The notes beneath the pieces were generated by a model. The model searched no databases. It had not been told where the DNA came from and saw nothing but the letters and a program-made list of their open reading frames with translations. Shown piece by piece: positions 56,285-63,170 of a DNA stretch of 64,000 nucleotides (its first letter is position 1; each line of letters opens with the position of its first letter). A program made the position numbers and the translations under genes. The DNA comes from Oleispira sp051275515 (GTDB taxonomy: Bacteria > Pseudomonadota > Gammaproteobacteria > Pseudomonadales > Oceanobacteraceae): positions 1-64,000 of the forward strand of contig JBNMOT010000004.1 in NCBI GenBank assembly GCA_051275515.1. The letters run 5' to 3'.

Positions 56285-56517
56285 GTAAGTCCCTTTTGTT
56301 TATTTGTTATTTAAGTGAAAGTTTTCTGATTATTACTAACCAAAACTGGGGTCACCATAGCAGAACATGAAGATCAACAGCCAATATATTTTTTATTTCT
56401 CAGCGTACAACTGTGCACAAAAAATTACGCCTGATCACTATCTTACTAGCGTCCTGAGGCCGCGCTTAAACCAAAATAGAACGAGCGCCTGTCAGATAAT
56501 TACCTAACAGGATTTGT

Positions 56518-56574
56518 ATTTTTATTATTTTTATTATTTTTATTATTTTTATTATTTTTATTATTTTTATTATA
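56518..56574. repeat. 9-bp AT repeat (ATTATTTTT)
   Basis: About six copies of a 9-bp unit lie between the divergent lipoxygenase-like and lipase genes, 38 bp before the latter's start. The intergenic region 56285-56611 otherwise holds no gene and presumably contains the divergent promoters. Copy-number change here could alter promoter spacing. Confidence 0.9.
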
Positions 56575-56611
56575 GACTCACTATGGAATATAAAATCACA
56601 AGGACGGAAAT

Positions 56612-57661
56612 ATGAACAACCTCATTGATATCACCACCGCACGTCAAACGGCTGTCACACTCGCCTATTTAGCTTACGCAGGCGAGACACTAGAAAAACC
56701 ACTGCCCGGCGACCAGTCTATCGATGAATCCATCGCCAAGATGATCAACTACACAATCCCTAAATTAAGCGTATTGCAAGACGCCCAACAACAAGCGAAT
56801 TGGCGTATTGTCTGGGGGCCGGTGAGCTATACCTTTGAACTCACCCAGCTACAAGACAATATGATGTATGTGGCGCAGTCTATTTCCAAACCATCCGAAT
56901 ATGTAGTGGCCATTCGCGGCACTAATGGCACAGCCATTTGGGATTGGATAGAAGAAGACTTTAGAGTATTAGAAAAAGAAAAGTGGAAACTGCCCGCTGG
57001 AAAAAAAGCCCAGGGCACGCCGAAAATATCTAAAGCGACCGACATCGGCCTAGATGCCTTGTTAAACAAAATGATACCCGCCTCCGGCATGCCAGGAGCC
57101 GGACTATCACTAGGTGATTTTTTATCCTCGATCACCGACAAGGCCGTAGAAATAACCTTCACAGGGCACAGCCTTGCAGGCGCAATATCTGAGGCCGCAG
57201 GGTTATGGTTTAGACAAACACAATCGCTCCCCGATCACTGGGACCCGCAAGGCAACGCCAACGTTAAGGTAGTTTCATTTGCAGGAGCTACGACAGGTGA
57301 TAGCGACTTCACTTATTACTTTAACCAAGAATTAGGTGAGAATTGCCAGCGCATACATAATACTCATGATGTTGTACCCCACGGCTGGGAAAAAGAGACA
57401 CTGAAGCAGCTACCTGAACTGTACAGCAGTATCGGCATAAAGATGGATTTCAAGCAAAAAATAGTACTCGACATCGTCATCGCACTCGTGAGCGATTATC
57501 GACAAGTACAAACACCCAGCGCCTTTACGTGGCCCCTAGACCCCAAGCAAAAGAGCTACATAGATCAAGCGGGCGTACAGCACCGTGACTCGTACATTTC
57601 TGCGCTGAAAGTTGAGAATCCCAGTAAAGTGTTTCATAAATACCCTGGTAATAATTCATAA
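56612..57661 (+). CDS. Class 3 lipase-family protein (second paralogue)
   Basis: 349-aa serine lipase-type hydrolase related to the gene at 52562-53584. Shared blocks are YVVAIRGTN with DWIEEDFRVL, and the nucleophile elbow GHSLAGA. The likely acid is the Asp in NTHDVVPHGW and the His is probably in VQHRDSYIS. There is no signal peptide. AAGGA precedes the ATG. It is divergent from the lipoxygenase-like fusion, with a shared 327-bp regulatory region. Confidence 0.87.
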   Translation: MNNLIDITTARQTAVTLAYLAYAGETLEKPLPGDQSIDESIAKMINYTIPKLSVLQDAQQQANWRIVWGPVSYTFELTQLQDNMMYVAQSISKPSEYVVAIRGTNGTAIWDWIEEDFRVLEKEKWKLPAGKKAQGTPKISKATDIGLDALLNKMIPASGMPGAGLSLGDFLSSITDKAVEITFTGHSLAGAISEAAGLWFRQTQSLPDHWDPQGNANVKVVSFAGATTGDSDFTYYFNQELGENCQRIHNTHDVVPHGWEKETLKQLPELYSSIGIKMDFKQKIVLDIVIALVSDYRQVQTPSAFTWPLDPKQKSYIDQAGVQHRDSYISALKVENPSKVFHKYPGNNS

Positions 57662-57847
57662 GGGTTTTTGCATTAAGCGACCGATAGATAGAAGGCAGCA
57701 ATGCCTTTTCTATTACCGAAGAATCACACAAGCGATCGGCAAAACGCTATACCGTATGTCCTTTAGGTTTAAAACATAAAAAGTAATTCCCCTTATGTAA
57801 CTCACGATGATCCTGTTGATTTATAAGAGAAAGATACAAGCCACTCA

Positions 57848-57890
57848 CTAGTGTTTAAATACTGTATTAATTTTAGTTTACAAGAGAGTT
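57848..57890. repeat. Short dispersed repeat, copy 2
   Basis: Matches 44476-44516 with a few differences (TAGTGTTTAAATACTGTATT and on). It lies just upstream of a quinone-reductase gene fragment. The stretch 57662-57847 contains nothing else recognised. Confidence 0.75.
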
Positions 57891-57925
57891 AAATCAATAA
57901 AACGCCGAAGCCACAGCACGGCATG

Positions 57926-58020
57926 ACTCGATGACGCTTTAGACACATTTGCAGGTCCAAACATGGGCCACGTGTCTGACGGATTAATCGGCGATGCTTC
58001 CATCTTAACTACAATCTCTT
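57926..58020 (-). pseudogene. Quinone-reductase gene fragment
   Basis: Minus-strand frame encodes EIVVKMEASPINPSDTWPMF and then GPANVSKAS, matching residues about 33-62 of the intact reductase at 45895-47016. Neither end of the gene is present. The region 58021-58170 is AT-rich and empty apart from a probable promoter for the next operon. Confidence 0.85.
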
Positions 58021-58170
58021 CCAATCAAAGGGTCCGCGGCCAACAACTGTCGCCTCCGGCCATAGTGCTACTTAACGATTTTACTTAACGATTTAGTTAA
58101 AATGCAGTACGTTAACCATTAGTTTATTATTTAACCTAGATTACAATAAGAATAAGACGAGAATCATCCT

Positions 58171-58749
58171 ATGCTGATAGCTGGAATCACCGAGTTTTTA
58201 ATCATTGGCAGCATATTGTATGCGCTCGCCACATTACCCAGTCAACATGGCCATATAAGCACGCTTTATCGAGTCGCTTTATTAGTCACGTTAACAGCGG
58301 CTTCTTTAGGTGCTGTTAAATTTTTAACCTCAATACAAATCAGTGACTACCACCAATTCTTCACCTATATATCAAAGCATGTGGCGTTAACGGCATTTAT
58401 TATTACTGGAGCCTGGGGTGTATTCAAAAGCAAACAATCGAAAATCATTGCTGCTGGAATAGTCGCGGCATCCCTTATCTCTTTTATAGTTAATTTTTCA
58501 ACGGACCTACCACTACTAAGCATAATTATTATGTTACTTGCACTGGTGTTTACCGCCTTTAACATGAGATCAAACCCTGCCAGCCTAAGGTATTTAATCA
58601 TTGCTATCTTAGTCTTACTGAGTACCTTGCTATGGGGAGCCATCATTAAAGACAGAGATACTATGATAGGTGTTTATCATGCTTGTGTTGGACTTTTCTA
58701 CGTTTTAATAACGCTTAGCTTTAAAGGTATTGAGGGAAATCAATCATGA
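58171..58749 (+). CDS. Polytopic membrane protein, 192 aa
   Basis: About six hydrophobic helices (FLIIGSILYALATLP, IIIMLLALVFTAFNM, YLIIAILVLLSTLLWGAII, CVGLFYVLITLSF). No family is recognised. It overlaps the next gene by 4 bp, so it is translated with a fatty-acid hydroxylase-type enzyme and may assist it. Confidence 0.75.
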   Translation: MLIAGITEFLIIGSILYALATLPSQHGHISTLYRVALLVTLTAASLGAVKFLTSIQISDYHQFFTYISKHVALTAFIITGAWGVFKSKQSKIIAAGIVAASLISFIVNFSTDLPLLSIIIMLLALVFTAFNMRSNPASLRYLIIAILVLLSTLLWGAIIKDRDTMIGVYHACVGLFYVLITLSFKGIEGNQS

Positions 58750-59966
58750 ATTTTATATTAATGGCCATCCCTGGGTTTTTTATCCTAATAGCGATAGAAC
58801 TTATATTTAATTACGTAAAAAAAACCGACTATTACCAGCTTAATGATGCGATTAATTCGTTATCCATCGGTATATTAAGTCGTGTGACAGGTGCCTTATA
58901 TGCTTTAATTCCATTATCACTTTACGCTTATACCTATGAAAGCTTTGCCCTTTTTACCTGGGAAGATAATGCGGTTACTTGGATTTTAGCCTTCGTAATA
59001 TATGATTTATGTTATTACTGGAACCATAGATTTGGCCATACCATAAACATTGGTTGGGCAAGTCATGTGATTCATCACTCCAGTGAAGAGTACAACCTCA
59101 CCACAGCTCTTCGCCAAACCAGCATTCCTAACCCAATTGGCAAACTGTGTTTTGTACCCATGTTATTTTTAGGGTTTCCACCCTGGTTATTGGTTGCCGT
59201 TGGCTCATTGAACTTGATTTATCAATACTGGGTACATACTCAAGCCATTAATCGCATGCCTGAATGGTTTGAAGCCCTGTGTGTCACACCGAGTAATCAC
59301 CGAGTTCACCACGCTAAAAATAAAATTTACATAGATAAAAACTATGGCGGTGTGTTTATACTCTGGGATCGCCTATTCAAAACATTCCAGCCTGAATTAA
59401 CACAAGAAAAGGTAGTGTTTGGCATCAGCACACAGCTGGCTAGCTGGAATCCAGTTTGGGGCAATGTAAAAGTGCTTACTGGCTTATTCAATGATGCTTG
59501 GCGGACAGAAAGCTGGTTTGATAAGTTTACCTTATGGTTTCGTAAAACCGGGTATCGACCTGCCGATGTAGAAGCGAAATATCCTATTATTAAAAGCAAC
59601 CTAGCCGGTAATAAGTTTGATACTCAACTAAGCTACGAAAAAAAGTGGTATGTGTTTTTACAATATTTATTTGTAGCCACAGGCATTCTAACTTTTATGG
59701 TATTGCTTAAAGATATGACGAACATGGAAATTTTAGCCACAAGCGCAGCCCTTGCATTTTCATTATTCAGCATGGGTAAGGTTCAAGAAAACAGCCAATA
59801 CAGTCTGATTTTTGAAGGCATTAAATTCATAAGTTGTAGCGCCGTTAGTCTCTGGATTTTTAGCCACAACCCTGTTATCGGTATAGCAGTGGCTTGTTTG
59901 TCTTTGATTTACTTTATTGCACTGATCATGATTCAGAAAAACAATACAAAGGCTGCTACTGCTTAA
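58746..59966 (+). CDS. Sterol desaturase / fatty-acid hydroxylase superfamily protein
   Basis: Membrane di-iron oxygenase of 406 aa with about six helices. The histidine boxes are visible: WNHRFGH, ASHVIHHSSEEYN and NHRVHHAKN. They fit the H-x3-H, H-x2-HH, H-x2-HH pattern that binds the two irons. A C-terminal helical part of about 130 residues is added. It overlaps the upstream gene by 4 bp. The substrate is a lipid of unknown identity. Two other lipid enzymes and the lipoxygenase-like fusion lie immediately upstream. Confidence 0.88.
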   Translation: MNFILMAIPGFFILIAIELIFNYVKKTDYYQLNDAINSLSIGILSRVTGALYALIPLSLYAYTYESFALFTWEDNAVTWILAFVIYDLCYYWNHRFGHTINIGWASHVIHHSSEEYNLTTALRQTSIPNPIGKLCFVPMLFLGFPPWLLVAVGSLNLIYQYWVHTQAINRMPEWFEALCVTPSNHRVHHAKNKIYIDKNYGGVFILWDRLFKTFQPELTQEKVVFGISTQLASWNPVWGNVKVLTGLFNDAWRTESWFDKFTLWFRKTGYRPADVEAKYPIIKSNLAGNKFDTQLSYEKKWYVFLQYLFVATGILTFMVLLKDMTNMEILATSAALAFSLFSMGKVQENSQYSLIFEGIKFISCSAVSLWIFSHNPVIGIAVACLSLIYFIALIMIQKNNTKAATA

Positions 59967-60012
59967 TTTTAGAACGGCTCGTTGGAGCTTGCTTGCAAGC
60001 GAATTGGCAAAG

Positions 60013-60040
60013 AACCAGCCAAGAATTCAGCTGGTTTTTT
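60013..60040 (+). terminator. Terminator after the hydroxylase operon
   Basis: Stem AACCAGC/GCTGGTT followed by six T, located 47 bp past the stop codon. The small-element repeat overlaps its 3' arm. Confidence 0.8.
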
Positions 60041-60161
60041 AGAATGCTAAAAACACATCTACATATCATCAGAATTATTGAGTAGCCACTGCAGACGGCG
60101 CAGTCAGTAAAGGTTTCTAAGATCAAGTACTCTTACGATCAAGTACTCTGACCCCTTGATC
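60026..60161. mobile_element. Truncated copy of a MITE-like element
   Basis: About 135 bp match 63008-63127 (TTTTTTAGAATGCTAAAAAC onward), ending in the dyad GATCAAGTACTCTGACCCCT-TGATC (60137-60161). The left inverted repeat of the full copy is missing. The junction with the reductase fragment lies exactly at the end of this dyad. Confidence 0.6.
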
Positions 60162-60431
60162 CGGTAATGTCTGATCTAAGCGAGGCTTAATACGAGACAA
60201 CATGCCTGGATAAAGTGGCGCGGTTAATACCGACGTATCATCACTCAATAACGCTTTAGACAAATTAGCAGGACCAAACATAGGCCACATGTCTGACGGG
60301 TTAATCGGCGATGCTTCCATCTTCACCACAATCCCGTGGGCTTTAGGCTTTGGAACATCGACTTAAACTAAGCTGAGTGTTAGCTGACCGTCGGATGAGA
60401 TGTGGGTAAACAACTACTTTGATGTGTTCAT
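60162..60431 (-). pseudogene. Quinone-reductase 5' fragment
   Basis: The minus strand reads from MNTSK through the N-terminal 90 or so codons of the gene at 45895-47016. It has at least two in-frame stops (codon 6 and within VDVPKP region) and other changes. About 110 bp of matching upstream DNA follow to 60545. The fragment ends at the small-element boundary. Downstream to 60788 no gene is seen. Confidence 0.9.
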
Positions 60432-60635
60432 GTTTGCAGTGTTACTTTTTTATTGGCCTGTCAGGTTGCGCTTCGAGTACTTGGGTGTCGTATGGCTGCG
60501 CGAGAATTATTTTTAAGAATAGGCTAAAAAATTAGCATAAGAATGGGGAGCTTGCGAGTTAATAGAGGTGTTGTGGGATTTGTACTAAGAATCTTTCTGA
60601 ACTGACTGTTACTCTAAAGTGGAATGACATGTATT

Positions 60636-60659
60636 ACCTACCTTATGATTAAGGTAGGT
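60636..60659. other. Perfect 9-bp inverted repeat
   Basis: ACCTACCTT and AAGGTAGGT flank ATGATT, 130 bp downstream of the NACHT gene. No T run follows, so it may be a binding site or a weak terminator. Confidence 0.4.
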
Positions 60660-60788
60660 GTCTACTTAAATGGGAGGCTTTGAACAAAATTAGACTATTG
60701 CTTAGCGTCGTTTAGCAGTTTGTTTAAAATCGGAAACTAGCTCACTAATACTTTATAAATTTAAAATAATGCCAATGTTTTACTTCAA

Positions 60789-62918
60789 TTATATTTTATT
60801 TTCACTCTCAATTTCGTCTTCTTCAAAAAAAGCCATTTCTCGCTGACTATCCGATATATTGGAACCAGTTAAGTTTGCTTTAGTCAGATTGGTATCTGTT
60901 AGTTGAGCTCCTATAAAGTTCGCATCGGTAAGGTCCGCCCCTCGAAAGTTAGCTTCTGTAAGGTCAGCCTGTTCAATATTCACCTTCCTTAGAACTGAAT
61001 TTTTTAAATTAGTATTATTAAGATTAGCCATGCTTAGATTTGCACCAGAAAGTGATGACAGAAAGAGTTTTGAATCCGTGAAATTTGCTTTTGTTAAATC
61101 AGCCCCATCTAAATTTGCCTGACTTAAATCAGCCCCTTGTAACATTGTATTTCTCAAGCTGGTTACATTCTGATTTATTTCTAATTGGAGAGAGTGTGTT
61201 AGTTGCGCCTTAATTAATTTAGCATTACTTAAATTAGCACTGTCGAGAATTGCCCCATTGAAGCAAGTTTCTTGCAATTTTGCTTCTTGCAAGTTTGCTT
61301 CTTGCAGGTTTGCCCCTTGCAAGTTTGCTTTCTGCAGGTTTGCCCCTTGCAAATTTGCTTTCTGCAGGTTTGCCCCTTGCAAATTTACTTTTTGCAGGTT
61401 TGCCCCTTGAAGGTTTGCCCCTTGAAGATTTGCCCCTTGTAAGTTTGCCCCTTGCAAATTTGCTCTTTCCAAGTTTACTTTATTTAGTGAGGCCTTCTTT
61501 AAGTCACTATAGTCCAAAGATGCATTTTTTAAATTAACATTGGCTAATTGATGACTATCAAGAAGTTTAAACTCTGTTAATAAGCATCCTTTTTCCTCAT
61601 TAAAAAAAAGACCTATTTTTGATTGATTAACTGTTTTAATAAAAGTCAGCATATTATCCGTCTTATTAAAAGGATCATTTTTATCATTAATTATACCAAG
61701 CTCAACTCCATAAACTATTATAAATTCCCTAATACTTAAATGAGAAAAACGGAATTCTCCAAATGAATTACGGTTAAGTAGTGAACTTGTCCCAATATCA
61801 ATATGATCGATTCCTTCGATAACTCGATCTGCAGAATCTTTTAATAAGATAGTACTATATTCACGATGACATAATTGTTTGATGTGCTTTAGAGCCACTG
61901 TATGAGTACTTTGTCGCTGCATAGTTTCTGCTAGCCACACACAAGCTGTAAGCAAATCCTCTTTTTTTACATCTTTATCATGATATTTCCTTAACTTTAT
62001 CACTTCACGATTTAACCAAGTTTCCACCAAGCCTTTATATAATTCGTACTCTGTTGCTCCTTGTCGGTGGCTTTCTAATAAAGTTTCAACATGAGATAAT
62101 ATAAATGGACGAAACTGAAGTGAACTTATATTCTTTACTGCTTGCTTTGCATCATATTTTTTTGGATCGTAAAATCTATTAAAAATAAATTTTAACCTTC
62201 TTGGATAGCGCTTTTCCAGATAAGAATCGACCTGATCATTAGTAAATAAAGAAAGATATATTAATGGGCAGTCATAATTATTAAATGATATTTTACCCAT
62301 AGTATTGAAAGCAGATTCCGCAGTTTCAGGAAAAAACTGTGTACGGCATGTAATTATTACTCTATAAAAGCTAGTAGTTTCCTCTAGTATTTTAGTCAAA
62401 CGCATAATAGTGCCGCCCTGCTTACACTGATTATCCTCATCCAAAGAGTCAAGTAAGAGAATGGTGTTAGCTTTATCTTCTATTTTATCAATATTACTTA
62501 ACGTCGTAGGTCCTAATTTTAGCAACTGACACTGATACTTTTTAGGCCAGAAAGCCATTAAATGACTGAGTTTAAGCATCATCATCAACGAAGTTTTTCC
62601 CATGCCCGCATCGGCAAGAATAAACATTTGACTAGCACCATCTCTGGTGTGAATATCTCGATGAAAAAACTTATTTATAGTTTCAAAAACTCCAGCTCTT
62701 ATCGATGAAATTGTTTCATCTTCAAGTTCATCAGCTGGATTAACTTGCTGACAATCAGGTTGAATATAAAATTTAGCAAGCTCTCCACAATCACCAAATA
62801 CATCATTAATTCTAACCAATTCCTGGCTTCGATTATCAGCATTATTCTTTAGAATCTTCGTTAATAATCTTAATAGCTTAGAAGCCACTTTTGTAGAAAT
62901 AAAACTAGTTGCTTCCAT
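60789..62918 (-). CDS. NACHT-type STAND ATPase with pentapeptide-repeat C-terminus
   Basis: 709-aa putative signal-transducing ATPase. The N-terminal ~95 residues are unassigned. Walker A (ADAGMGKTS, about 103-111) and Walker B with the NACHT acidic pattern (ILLLDSLDED, 153-162) are clear. VIITCRTQFFPET is the sensor segment. FRFSHLSIREFIIVYG (389-404) is the NACHT-associated F-x-F-x-H-x-S-x-x-EF motif. From about 457 to 690 come roughly 45 pentapeptide repeats of the A(D/N)LxX form. Bacterial NACHT proteins with diverse sensor tails are known in antiphage defence; a defence role here is inferred. No separate effector is visible, although the N-terminus could be one. Confidence 0.82.
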   Translation of the reverse strand: MEATSFISTKVASKLLRLLTKILKNNADNRSQELVRINDVFGDCGELAKFYIQPDCQQVNPADELEDETISSIRAGVFETINKFFHRDIHTRDGASQMFILADAGMGKTSLMMMLKLSHLMAFWPKKYQCQLLKLGPTTLSNIDKIEDKANTILLLDSLDEDNQCKQGGTIMRLTKILEETTSFYRVIITCRTQFFPETAESAFNTMGKISFNNYDCPLIYLSLFTNDQVDSYLEKRYPRRLKFIFNRFYDPKKYDAKQAVKNISSLQFRPFILSHVETLLESHRQGATEYELYKGLVETWLNREVIKLRKYHDKDVKKEDLLTACVWLAETMQRQSTHTVALKHIKQLCHREYSTILLKDSADRVIEGIDHIDIGTSSLLNRNSFGEFRFSHLSIREFIIVYGVELGIINDKNDPFNKTDNMLTFIKTVNQSKIGLFFNEEKGCLLTEFKLLDSHQLANVNLKNASLDYSDLKKASLNKVNLERANLQGANLQGANLQGANLQGANLQKVNLQGANLQKANLQGANLQKANLQGANLQEANLQEAKLQETCFNGAILDSANLSNAKLIKAQLTHSLQLEINQNVTSLRNTMLQGADLSQANLDGADLTKANFTDSKLFLSSLSGANLSMANLNNTNLKNSVLRKVNIEQADLTEANFRGADLTDANFIGAQLTDTNLTKANLTGSNISDSQREMAFFEEDEIESENKI
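61275..61470 (-). repeat. Near-identical DNA array within the pentapeptide region
   Basis: About 12 adjacent 15-bp units (variants of TTGCAAGTTTGCCCC on the plus strand) encode ANLQG/ANLQK/ANLQE. The close DNA identity, compared with diverged flanking repeats, suggests recent expansion. Confidence 0.85.
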
Positions 62919-62970
62919 AAACCACCAAAATTTAATAAATAATTTTAGATTTTAATAAGTTACAATTAAA

Positions 62971-63127
62971 GAGTCAGAGTACTTGATTGAAATAATTTTG
63001 GAATAAGTTCAGGTGATTTTTTAGAATGCTAAAAACACATCTACATATCAACAGAATTATTGAGTAGCCACTGCAGTCGGCGCAGTCAGAAATAGTTTCT
63101 AAGATCAAGTACTCTGACCCCTTGATC
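62971..63127. mobile_element. MITE-like element with terminal inverted repeats
   Basis: GTCAGAGTACTTGAT (62973-62987) and ATCAAGTACTCTGAC (63104-63118) are exact inverted copies bounding about 145 bp without a gene. The right end continues as ACCCCTTGATC, which is repeated twice more up to 63166. A truncated copy lies at 60026-60161. The element contains no transposase gene. Confidence 0.55.
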
Positions 63128-63170
63128 GGAAGTACTCTGACCCCTTGATCGTTGACCCCTTGATCGTTTG

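Noticed and set aside
60123..60329. A 68-aa gene
   Set aside because: It is part of a truncated reductase gene copy with stops upstream and an artificial end in the small element.
61280..61537. Leucine-rich 85-aa plus-strand reading (LLASLLLAGLPLASLL)
   Set aside because: It is the antisense of the pentapeptide-repeat DNA. The repeats alone explain the pattern and there is no ribosome-binding site.
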